Below, one piece after another: positions 5,901-12,221 of a DNA stretch of 14,313 bases. Origin of the DNA: Clostridium sp. CAG:510 (GTDB taxonomy: Bacteria > Bacillota > Clostridia > Lachnospirales > Lachnospiraceae). The stretch lies in assembly GCA_000434615.1 (NCBI GenBank), contig FR880847.1, positions 168,694 through 183,006 of the forward strand, written 5' to 3'. The number at the start of each line of letters is the position of its first letter. The stretch's first letter is position 1. Under the pieces are notes generated by a model. The model did no database searches. It had not been told where the DNA came from and saw only the letters and a program-made list of their open reading frames with translations. The position numbers were made by a program, and so were the translations under genes.

Positions 5901-7191
5901 GTGCCAGCCACCTCCAGTCCACAACCTCCTCCAGGATCAGTACGATTGCCAGAACCGTTGCCATTTGCGCCCTGTAAGTAAAGAAACAGTGAAGATAGGA
6001 GTGATTATGCAGAACCAGATACCTTATATAAGGAACCAGTCCCGGCAGCATATACATCAGAATATGCCACCCGCAGATATGTTTTCCGTGGTAAACATAT
6101 CCGTTATAGGAAATAAAAAGAACCAGAAAAATACAGAAAAGAACACCGACTTCACCATATTCCAGAGGAAAAAGACACCCTATATTCCGGGTTACCGCCC
6201 CACAGATATACGTCAGCTGACTGACCCCGATATCTCCGTAAAGTCTTTCCCCGATGTGCTCCGTTACATAAGGCATTACATTCTCTCCTAAAATCAGGGA
6301 AGCCATAACCCATTTCATTACCCACATTCCCACATAGCCAAAGCCCCAGACTAACGTAAGCTTTGCTGCTTCCTTCATCACCTGCGTACGGGATGCCTGC
6401 GGATTCTTATGAAAAAAGACCCATAAGATCAGAAGCAGCGGTACGGTTAAGGACAAGGTTTCGGTTGTCAGGAAATCCATATAAGCGCATACCATGCCGC
6501 TTATCAGGAAAAGAATACCCAGATGCTTTTCTTTTCCCTGAAGTGTAAGTTTCACACCGGCAACGGATATAATCAGCAACAGCAGGTATGTCCATGTATA
6601 TTCCAACGACAACGGTACAAACCATGATGATGTCATAATCAGACCTGTCAGGACACCAAGTGCCGGTCCGTATGCTTTGTTTTTTACAAGCAGTCCCATA
6701 AGAAGAAGGCTGAGTACGGCCAGAATAATACCATTGACCAGGTATATCTGTTTTATGGAAAAAAATACCAATAACGGCCGGACAATCGTATTTGATCCAT
6801 GCCAGTATCGCAGGTACTGCCTGTTTGCCTTTTTACCCTCTGTTACCGCATGCAACAGATTTTCATTTTCATTTTCATACGGTGTATAATAATAGGAAGA
6901 CCACATGACGGAGCTAAGCGGGTGATCCGCGTCATATTGGTAAGCAATAGCCAGCAGAATTGAATCTGCATACCTGTCAATCTCACTGCCCCTTACACCG
7001 TCAACCACCGTTCCAAAGAGTTCTCCCTCACACAGATATTCTGCTGACTCCCGCACATTCCCACGTATTGCATTCTGCGGTATGAATGCCGCAAGCACAA
7101 GCAGCCCCGTCAGTAATATGGTCATAAGAAAAAAAGTCACTATATATCTGATACTGCTTTTTACAGTTGTCATATTCTTTGAAATCCCCAT
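5887..7191 (-). CDS. Polytopic membrane protein, possible GT-C-type glycosyltransferase
   Basis: I do not recognise a named gene. The 434-aa product has an N-terminal membrane segment (about 16-37), a roughly 100-residue polar loop (38-138) and then about eight or nine hydrophobic segments. This is the layout of GT-C enzymes, which use lipid-phosphate-sugar donors and have a large first extracytoplasmic loop. The loop carries acidic residues (IDRYADS, 71-77) and ends RYWHGSNTIVRPLL (128-141). A second distinctive stretch, HNHSYLHCFFTYRAQ, lies near the last membrane segment (395-409). I recall similar RYWHG...RPLL proteins in other Clostridia annotated only as hypothetical. It lies 36 bp after hemZ and overlaps the GT2 gene. 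No clear Shine-Dalgarno sequence precedes the ATG at 7191, and Met7 (7173) is an alternative start. Enzymatic function is inference. Confidence 0.75.
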   Translation of the reverse strand: MGISKNMTTVKSSIRYIVTFFLMTILLTGLLVLAAFIPQNAIRGNVRESAEYLCEGELFGTVVDGVRGSEIDRYADSILLAIAYQYDADHPLSSVMWSSYYYTPYENENENLLHAVTEGKKANRQYLRYWHGSNTIVRPLLVFFSIKQIYLVNGIILAVLSLLLMGLLVKNKAYGPALGVLTGLIMTSSWFVPLSLEYTWTYLLLLIISVAGVKLTLQGKEKHLGILFLISGMVCAYMDFLTTETLSLTVPLLLILWVFFHKNPQASRTQVMKEAAKLTLVWGFGYVGMWVMKWVMASLILGENVMPYVTEHIGERLYGDIGVSQLTYICGAVTRNIGCLFPLEYGEVGVLFCIFLVLFISYNGYVYHGKHICGWHILMYMLPGLVPYIRYLVLHNHSYLHCFFTYRAQMATVLAIVLILEEVVDWRWLAHGRK

Positions 7192-7227
7192 TTTATGCTT
7201 TATATTGAACCGGTAAATATCAAACTA

Positions 7228-8682
7228 TCAGCATAACCCGCTGAAAAGCTTTCCTTTCCTGTCGATCATTTCCTCTATTTTCTCCATATACAGACCGACA
7301 TCCTTCACATTATCGCACCGCTCAATCCGTCCGTCCGGGAAAACTCTCTTGGTGATGGAGCCGGCGCCTAATGCCACGATGGTCTGTTTCTCCTCCATAA
7401 TCAGGATATTATAAATACCGTCTCCGCCTTCATTCGCATATCCTACATTTTCAAAATTGCCGGACATATTTTTCTGCCGGTATAAATAATACGGATGCAT
7501 CCCCATGTCCCTTGCGCCTTTAGATGCAATCTTCATGGTTTCATCGGTGTTATGAAGCGTTTTCACCCCATTTTCCTGAATCCACAGTGCCAGTCTGGAA
7601 GCACGCTTAATAGCAAGGGAATGTACCGTAAGGGAATCCGGCTGCAGCTTTTTGATTTCCTCTATGGTATTTTCCACATCCTCTTCCAGTTCTCCCGGAA
7701 GTCCCAGAATAATGTCCATGTTAATATGGAAATCTCCTGTCTTCCTTGCCAGATGAAAAGCCTCCTTCACCTGTTCCACGGTATGCTGTCTGCCAATCAG
7801 CTTCAGGGTATCCTGTTTCATGGTCTGCGGATTGACACTGATTCGGTCCACCTTATGTGCGGCAAGAACCTTAAGCTTGTCCTCCGTAATGCTGTCGGCA
7901 CGTCCCGCTTCCACCGTAAATTCCTGCACCGTAGAAAAATCAAACCGTTCCTGCAATGCGGAAATCAGCCTGTCAAGCTGCGGTGCCGTCAGGGTGGTAG
8001 GTGTTCCGCCTCCGATGTATACGCTGTCCAGGATTTTACCGGCAAAGGCTTCTTTGGTAAAGTCCATTTCCTTAATCAGACAGTCAATGTATTCTTCTAC
8101 ACTGTCCCGCCACTTGCAGATGGGATTGGAGGTAAAGGAACAGTACAGACAGGTCGTCGGGCAGAACGGAATGCCGATATACAGGCTGTACCCTTCTTCA
8201 TAATGAATATGGGAAAGCAGCTCTTTTTCCCGCTTCGCAATTTCCACCGACAAATCTGCCTTTTTCGTGCTGACAAAATGCTCCTTCTGCAACGCTGCCG
8301 CTATTTCTTCTTCTGTTTTTCCTTCTTCCAGAAGGCCCATGGCAATCTTAGTCGGACGAATTCCCGTCAGGTTTCCCCAGGGAAGCTCTTTTCCCGTCAT
8401 ATCACACAAGGTTTTATATAAAAATTTCTTAAACTCATTTTTATAGGTAGACTCTGCCTCCTCCCGGTGCCAGATGTATTCCCCTGCTGCATCCTTTATT
8501 TTCACCGATGCACCATCATCCTGAAGTATAATTTCTATCCTTATGTTCTCTTCCCACTCTTTATTCTTCTCCGAAGACATCTCCGGTGTCAGGACCTTAA
8601 CCATCTCCTCCGGATAAAACGCCTTTACAAGGGAATGCACATCATATTCAAATTGTGATTTATTAATCTTTACAGCAAACAT
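7228..8682 (-). CDS. hemZ: HemZ-like radical SAM protein (coproporphyrinogen dehydrogenase family)
   Basis: Member of the HemN/HemZ radical SAM family, annotated as oxygen-independent coproporphyrinogen III oxidation in heme synthesis. The 484-aa product has an N-terminal HemZ-specific region including LPWGNLTGIRPTKI (100-113), the 4Fe-4S/SAM motif CPTTCLYC (Cys174, Cys178, Cys181), GGGTPTT (224-230), the VEAGR SAM-binding stretch (257-261) and RISVNPQTM (280-288). The length fits HemZ (about 490-500) rather than HemN or HemW. The ATG at 8682 has GAGGT eight bases upstream. It is the first gene of the group that continues with the membrane protein and GT2. A weak TCAGC/GCTGA hairpin overlaps its stop. 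No other heme gene is in the window, and related proteins may do heme transfer or other chemistry, so the substrate is uncertain. Confidence 0.88.
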   Translation of the reverse strand: MFAVKINKSQFEYDVHSLVKAFYPEEMVKVLTPEMSSEKNKEWEENIRIEIILQDDGASVKIKDAAGEYIWHREEAESTYKNEFKKFLYKTLCDMTGKELPWGNLTGIRPTKIAMGLLEEGKTEEEIAAALQKEHFVSTKKADLSVEIAKREKELLSHIHYEEGYSLYIGIPFCPTTCLYCSFTSNPICKWRDSVEEYIDCLIKEMDFTKEAFAGKILDSVYIGGGTPTTLTAPQLDRLISALQERFDFSTVQEFTVEAGRADSITEDKLKVLAAHKVDRISVNPQTMKQDTLKLIGRQHTVEQVKEAFHLARKTGDFHINMDIILGLPGELEEDVENTIEEIKKLQPDSLTVHSLAIKRASRLALWIQENGVKTLHNTDETMKIASKGARDMGMHPYYLYRQKNMSGNFENVGYANEGGDGIYNILIMEEKQTIVALGAGSITKRVFPDGRIERCDNVKDVGLYMEKIEEMIDRKGKLFSGLC

Positions 8683-8719
8683 AATTTTCTACCTCTGCTT
8701 TTCTGCCTCTCATTTTCTT

Positions 8720-8749
8720 ATTATCGTCTTTCAGGGCATTTCTTGTCAA
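8720..8749 (-). promoter_or_regulatory. Sigma-A promoter of hemZ
   Basis: On the minus strand: TTGACA (8749-8744), 18-base spacer, GATAAT (8725-8720). The -35 is a perfect consensus and the -10 matches five of six. The predicted start near 8713 gives a leader of about 30 bases before the hemZ ATG. Confidence 0.75.
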
Positions 8750-8753
8750 CTGT

Positions 8754-8776
8754 AATCCATACACTGTGTATGGATT
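8754..8776. promoter_or_regulatory. Perfect 23-bp interrupted palindrome next to the hemZ promoter
   Basis: AATCCATACAC (8754-8764), one central base, GTGTATGGATT (8766-8776): an 11-1-11 perfect inverted repeat. It ends four bases upstream of the hemZ -35 box, with its centre about 52 bases before the predicted start, a usual activator position. A near half-site, TCCATGCAC, recurs at 8783-8791. On the plus strand it is followed by TTTCTTT, so an alternative reading is a terminator for rightward transcription, but no rightward gene lies before it. Confidence 0.6.
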
Positions 8777-8859
8777 TTTCTTTCCATGCACACACAATGA
8801 CATACCGACGTTCCGTTTTCCGGCTCACCCACACAAGAAGAAACCTATATAAAACAATA

Positions 8860-8896
8860 AAGGCATACAAAAATGAACCTCATTTCTGCATGCCTT
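8860..8896 (-). terminator. glyA: Rho-independent terminator of glyA
   Basis: A 17-bp stem (8860-8876 with 8880-8896) closes a 3-base loop, with a T-rich tail (TATTGTTTTAT) on the minus strand, about 58 bases after the glyA stop. Two of the pairs are G-U wobbles in the minus-strand RNA but become A-C mismatches in plus-strand RNA, so the element is built for the glyA direction. Confidence 0.9.
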
Positions 8897-8953
8897 CATG
8901 AATCAATACCTGTAACTTATGCCATACACATAATAAAAAACATCAAATGTTCC

Positions 8954-10192
8954 TTACATCAGCGGATATTTGTCGGTCAGTGTCTGGACAATGGCTCTTG
9001 CTTCAGAGATCTTCTCCTCGCCACCCTTGATAACCATGGCGATTGCCTCCGCAATCTTGTCCATATCTTCGGTGTTCATGCCTCTGCTGGTAACGGCAGG
9101 TGTGCCTAAGCGTACACCGCTGGTGACAAACGGAGACTGCGGGTCATTGGGGATGGTGTTCTTGTTGCAGGTGATATGTGCTGCGTCAAGAAGCTTCTCC
9201 ACTGCTTTACCGGTCAGACCGTAATTGGTTAAATCCACTAACATCAGGTGATTGTCCGTACCACCGGAAACAATTTTAATTCCGCGGCTCATCAGTCCGT
9301 TGCAGAGAGCCTGTGCATTATCAATAATGTTCTGCTGGTAAACCTTGAAGTCGTCGCTCAAAGCTTCCTTGAAGCAGACTGCCTTTGCTGCAATCACATG
9401 CATCAGAGGACCGCCCTGGATGCCGGGGAAAATAGCCTTGTTGAAGTTGTATTTTTCTGCTGCTTCCTTGTTGCACAAAATCATACCGCCTCTGGGTCCG
9501 CGGAGTGTCTTGTGGGTTGTGGTGGTGACCACATCCGCATAGGGAATGGGACTCGGATGAAGGCCTGCTGCCACAAGACCCGCAATATGCGCCATATCCA
9601 CCATCAGAACCGCACCTACTTCATCCGCTACCTCACGAAATTTTTTGAAGTCGATGGTTCTTGCATAGGCAGAAGCGCCGGCAATAATTAACCGGGGCTT
9701 ATTGGCAATAGCTAACTCTCTCATTTTATCATAGTCAAGGAAACCGTCATCATTTACACCATAAGGCACTACATGGAAGTATTTGCCGGACATGTTTACC
9801 GGGCTTCCGTGTGTTAAATGTCCGCCATGGTCAAGATTCATGCCCATGATGGTGTCGCCGGGCTTGCAGACAGCAAACTGTACTGCCATATTTGCCTGTG
9901 CACCGGAGTGGGGCTGAACATTGGCATAATCGCAGCCGAACAGCTCCTTTGCCCTTTCAATCGCCAGATTTTCCACGACGTCCACACACTCACAGCCGCC
10001 GTAATACCTCTTTCCGGGATAGCCTTCCGCATATTTATTGGTAAGAATACTTCCCATGGCAGCCATGACCGCCTTGCTGACCCAGTTTTCAGATGCAATC
10101 AGCTCAATGTGGCTGTTCTGTCTTTCCTGCTCGTCTACAATAGCCTGTGCGATTTCCGGGTCAACAGCCTTTACTTCCTCTAAAGAATACAT
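8954..10192 (-). CDS. glyA: Serine hydroxymethyltransferase
   Basis: PLP enzyme converting serine plus tetrahydrofolate to glycine plus 5,10-methylene-tetrahydrofolate; it supplies glycine and one-carbon units in the cytosol. The 412-aa product is full length. Visible: ELIASENWVS (30-39), the KRYYGG loop (61-66), VQPHSGAQAN (92-101), VDMAHIAGLVAAG (198-210, with Asp199 and His202 around PLP), TTTTHKTLRGPRGG (223-236, Schiff-base Lys228), FPGIQGGP (255-262) and RLGTPAVTSRG (361-371). The ATG at 10192 has GGAGG seven bases upstream. It has its own promoter and terminator, so it is monocistronic, divergent from the lipid kinase gene. The leader is only about 50 bases, without room for a known glycine or folate riboswitch. 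Confidence 0.98.
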   Translation of the reverse strand: MYSLEEVKAVDPEIAQAIVDEQERQNSHIELIASENWVSKAVMAAMGSILTNKYAEGYPGKRYYGGCECVDVVENLAIERAKELFGCDYANVQPHSGAQANMAVQFAVCKPGDTIMGMNLDHGGHLTHGSPVNMSGKYFHVVPYGVNDDGFLDYDKMRELAIANKPRLIIAGASAYARTIDFKKFREVADEVGAVLMVDMAHIAGLVAAGLHPSPIPYADVVTTTTHKTLRGPRGGMILCNKEAAEKYNFNKAIFPGIQGGPLMHVIAAKAVCFKEALSDDFKVYQQNIIDNAQALCNGLMSRGIKIVSGGTDNHLMLVDLTNYGLTGKAVEKLLDAAHITCNKNTIPNDPQSPFVTSGVRLGTPAVTSRGMNTEDMDKIAEAIAMVIKGGEEKISEARAIVQTLTDKYPLM

Positions 10193-10248
10193 AACGTTTC
10201 CTCCATTTCCTGCTTTTTTACATTAACGTATCAAAACGCTTGTCCTAA

Positions 10249-10277
10249 ATTATAACATAGCGCACCCCTTCACGCAA
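10249..10277 (-). promoter_or_regulatory. glyA: Extended -10 promoter of glyA
   Basis: On the minus strand: TTGCGT (10277-10272), 17-base spacer, TATAAT (10254-10249) preceded by TG one base upstream (TGTTATAAT). The perfect extended -10 compensates for the weaker -35. Its -35 lies only 7 bp from the -35 of the divergent lipid kinase promoter, so the two may compete for polymerase. Confidence 0.75.
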
Positions 10278-10284
10278 GATTTCA

Positions 10285-10313
10285 TTTACTTTCCTTCCCT
10301 TTACTGCTACAAT
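10285..10313 (+). promoter_or_regulatory. Likely promoter of the lipid kinase gene
   Basis: TTTACT (10285-10290), 17-base spacer, TACAAT (10308-10313): four of six and five of six consensus matches. The start would be near 10320, leaving a leader of about 25 bases. Confidence 0.55.
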
Positions 10314-10344
10314 AAACCGTAAAAGATAAAGAATGGAGATAATC

Positions 10345-11283
10345 ATGCAGAAATACGAACTTATCATAAATCCGGCTTCCCGCTCCGGCAACGGTATGCG
10401 GATCTGGAAGGAAGAAATAAAACCGGTGCTTGAAGCAAACAAAATACCGTTTAACGCCCATTTTTCCCATAAAGCAGGCGATGTAGCGGTTCTTTCTTCT
10501 TCCATTACCGGAGATTATGCAAAAGAAAACCTGCCTCTCCGCCTCATCATTTTAGGCGGCGACGGTACGTTCAACGAAGCCCTGCAGGGAATTTCTTTCT
10601 ATGATAATATGAAGATTGGCTACATTCCCACCGGTTCTTCCAACGACCTGGCAAGGGACCTTGGCATTCCGAAAAATCCGCAGCAGGCTCTAAATCTCAT
10701 TCTGGATGAAAAACATGTCTGCTACATGGATTTAGGCTGTGTGCGCACTCCGGACAGAACCACCTACTTTGCGGTAAGCTGCGGCATCGGCTTTGACGCC
10801 GCCGTATGCGAGGAAGCCATGAACTCCAAAATCAAGGATTTCTTCAACCGCATCAAATTGGGAAAGCTCACCTATTTCGGTATTGCCATAAAGCAGCTTA
10901 TCTCCGCCAAAAAGACCGCCTGCGATCTGTTTCTGGACGATGACAACGAGCCCATACATATTAACCGGCTTCTGTTTACAGTATCCATGATTCACCGTTT
11001 TGAGGGCGGCGGCTTTAAATTCTGCCCCACTGCGGACTGTACGGACGGCAGGTTTGAACTCTGCGTGGCGGGAGATGTTCCCAAGCCCGTTATCCTGCTT
11101 GCGCTGCCTACCGCCTTCTTTGGAAAGCATTACATGGTGCCCGGCATCCATGCTTTTCATGCCGAAAAAATCACCATCAAGACAAACAAGCCCCTGTGGG
11201 TTCACACGGACGGTGAAGTACACGAAATGGCTGACTTTTTAGAAATAAGCTGCCGGCAGAAAACCATCCCTATGATTGTATAA
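10345..11283 (+). CDS. Diacylglycerol kinase family lipid kinase (YegS/BmrU/DagK type)
   Basis: Predicted soluble lipid kinase of the DagK family, which phosphorylates diacylglycerol (or a related lipid) with ATP at the membrane surface; in Gram-positives DgkB recycles DAG into phosphatidic acid. Family features in the 312-aa product: LIINPASRSGNG (6-17), nucleotide-binding GGDGTFNEALQG (71-82), IPTGSSNDLARDLGIP (94-109), the C-terminal domain DG motif (DCTDGRFEL, 231-239) and HTDGE (287-291). The frame opens at an ATG at 10333, but the ATG at 10345 has GGAG six bases upstream and starts the conserved fold, so I choose it. It is divergent from glyA and lies 188 bp before a PAP2-family gene that could catalyse the reverse reaction. 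The exact lipid substrate is not visible from sequence. Confidence 0.93.
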   Translation: MQKYELIINPASRSGNGMRIWKEEIKPVLEANKIPFNAHFSHKAGDVAVLSSSITGDYAKENLPLRLIILGGDGTFNEALQGISFYDNMKIGYIPTGSSNDLARDLGIPKNPQQALNLILDEKHVCYMDLGCVRTPDRTTYFAVSCGIGFDAAVCEEAMNSKIKDFFNRIKLGKLTYFGIAIKQLISAKKTACDLFLDDDNEPIHINRLLFTVSMIHRFEGGGFKFCPTADCTDGRFELCVAGDVPKPVILLALPTAFFGKHYMVPGIHAFHAEKITIKTNKPLWVHTDGEVHEMADFLEISCRQKTIPMIV

Positions 11284-11307
11284 TTTTAATGTTTTTTGCA
11301 TTAAAAT
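11283..11307 (+). terminator. Weak AT-rich hairpin after the lipid kinase gene
   Basis: ATTTTAATG (11283-11291) and CATTAAAAT (11299-11307) form a perfect 9-bp stem around a loop of six Ts and a G, starting at the last base of the stop codon. It is AT-rich and lacks a following T-tract, so termination here would be weak and read-through into the PAP2 gene is possible. Confidence 0.35.
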
Positions 11308-11369
11308 ACAGAAACCGCTTTTATTCATAAATAAATTCTTAATTCTTTACAAAGATTTGCAAAAAAGGA

Positions 11370-11397
11370 TTGCAAAAAAAATAAACTTAGCTATACT
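11370..11397 (+). promoter_or_regulatory. Promoter of the PAP2-family gene
   Basis: TTGCAA (11370-11375), 16-base spacer, TATACT (11392-11397). The start would be near 11404. The -35 box is the second copy of a direct repeat (TTGCAAAAAA at 11357-11366 and at 11370-11379). Confidence 0.65.
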
Positions 11398-11403
11398 TGT
11401 GAT

Positions 11404-11471
11404 GTAACTTTGGGAGATATTACAGCCCTCCGGATTTAAGCCTCCGGGGAGCACAGGATGGGAGTTTTATT
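11404..11471 (+). promoter_or_regulatory. Structured 5' leader of the PAP2-family gene
   Basis: The predicted leader of about 68 bases holds a GC-rich hairpin: 11425-11434 pairs with 11443-11452 around an 8-base loop (nine pairs including one G-U, with one C-A mismatch). ACAG flanks it on both sides (11422-11425 and 11453-11456). The ribosome binding site GGGAG (11460-11464) is duplicated upstream at 11412-11416, and CTCC, complementary to it, occurs at 11428-11431 and 11442-11445. Alternative pairings that hide or free the ribosome binding site are therefore possible. It does not match a riboswitch class I know. Confidence 0.45.
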
Positions 11472-12170
11472 GTGAAAAAGAAATTTGAATGGAAGAGTTT
11501 TTATCTCAAGTACCACCATGCCATTCCCGCCATCATTTACGGCATCATATATATGACATGGTTCTGTTATTTAGAGAATACGGTTACGAGCCAGTACAGG
11601 GTCATCCATGTAGCGCTGGATGACATGATTCCTTTCTGTGAGGTATTCGTTATTCCTTACTTTTTATGGTTTGCCTACATTGCAACGGTTGTGGTTTTCT
11701 TCTTCTTTAAGGACAAAGAGGAATATTACAAAACCTGCCTGTTTTTAGCAACCGGCATGACCATTTTCCTAATCGTTTCCACTCTGTGGCCCAACGGTCA
11801 TCACTTAAGACCTTATATCATGCCCAGAGACAATGTTTTCACCAGAATGGTGGCTGCCCTGTATAAGACAGATACACCTACCAACCTCTGGCCCAGCATC
11901 CATGTTTACAATTCCCTGGGTGCGCACATTGCCGTTATGAAGAGCAGGCATCTGGAAAATAAAAAAGGCATCCGCATCGGTTCTTTCATCCTTTGCGTAT
12001 CCATTATCCTTTCCACCATGTTCATCAAACAGCATTCCGTCTTTGATGTTACCACCGCCTTCATTATGGCAGCCGTGATGTACGTGCTGGTTTACCGTTT
12101 TGATTCTGTATGCGCCATCAGACGTATGTTTCATCCGAGTCGCAACCGCGGACCTCAGGTAGAGTCTTAA
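11472..12170 (+). CDS. PAP2-superfamily integral membrane phosphatase or transferase
   Basis: The 232-aa product has about five hydrophobic segments (near 18-34, 54-79, 88-105, 168-185, 193-209) and the PAP2 active-site motifs. Motif 2 is PSIHVYNSLGAH (141-152) and motif 3 is STMFIKQHSVFD (181-192, His188 and Asp192). Motif 1 (KxxxxxxRP) survives only as LRP (112-114) without the lysine, and the motif 3 arginine is Thr182. PAP2 enzymes act on lipid phosphates such as phosphatidic acid, PG-phosphate or undecaprenyl pyrophosphate. The KQHSxxDV form of motif 3 resembles the sphingomyelin/inositol-phosphorylceramide synthase branch, which transfers headgroups. The start is GTG at 11472, with GGGAG seven bases upstream. 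It lies downstream of the lipid kinase but has its own promoter and leader. The substrate is unknown. Confidence 0.85.
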   Translation: MKKKFEWKSFYLKYHHAIPAIIYGIIYMTWFCYLENTVTSQYRVIHVALDDMIPFCEVFVIPYFLWFAYIATVVVFFFFKDKEEYYKTCLFLATGMTIFLIVSTLWPNGHHLRPYIMPRDNVFTRMVAALYKTDTPTNLWPSIHVYNSLGAHIAVMKSRHLENKKGIRIGSFILCVSIILSTMFIKQHSVFDVTTAFIMAAVMYVLVYRFDSVCAIRRMFHPSRNRGPQVES

Positions 12171-12180
12171 TATAAAAATA

Positions 12181-12213
12181 AAAAGCGTATGAGCGAAATG
12201 CCCATACGCTTTT
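12181..12213. terminator. Bidirectional Rho-independent terminator
   Basis: AAAAGCGTATG (12181-12191) and CATACGCTTTT (12203-12213) form a perfect 11-bp stem with an 11-base loop, inside which GC/GC can add two pairs. The T-tract is good on plus (CTTTTGTTATTTCTT) and strong on minus (CTTTTTATTTTTATA). It ends both the PAP2 gene and the convergent glycosyltransferase gene, lying in the 51 bp between their stops. Confidence 0.92.
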
Positions 12214-12221
12214 GTTATTTC

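Noticed and set aside
5746..6291. 181-codon plus-strand frame across the GT2/membrane-protein junction
   Set aside because: It lies opposite two supported genes, has low-complexity polar content, and lacks initiation signals.
7495..8421. 308-codon open frame on the plus strand opposite hemZ
   Set aside because: It is antisense to a well-supported radical SAM gene, its translation is rich in His, Cys, Phe and Arg with no domain I recognise, and no promoter or ribosome binding site precedes it.
8683..8953. A small gene between hemZ and glyA
   Set aside because: The 271 bases hold the hemZ promoter, a palindrome and the glyA terminator; the plus-strand frame starting at 8873 runs through the terminator and antisense to glyA.
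11290..11331. 13-codon frame (ATG at 11289-11291) after the lipid kinase
   Set aside because: No ribosome binding site, and it overlaps an AT-rich hairpin; coding is unlikely.
11404..11471. Assignment of the PAP2 leader to a known riboswitch (c-di-GMP, ZTP, THF, preQ1, fluoride)
   Set aside because: None of the conserved core sequences of these classes is present; only generic structure is reported.
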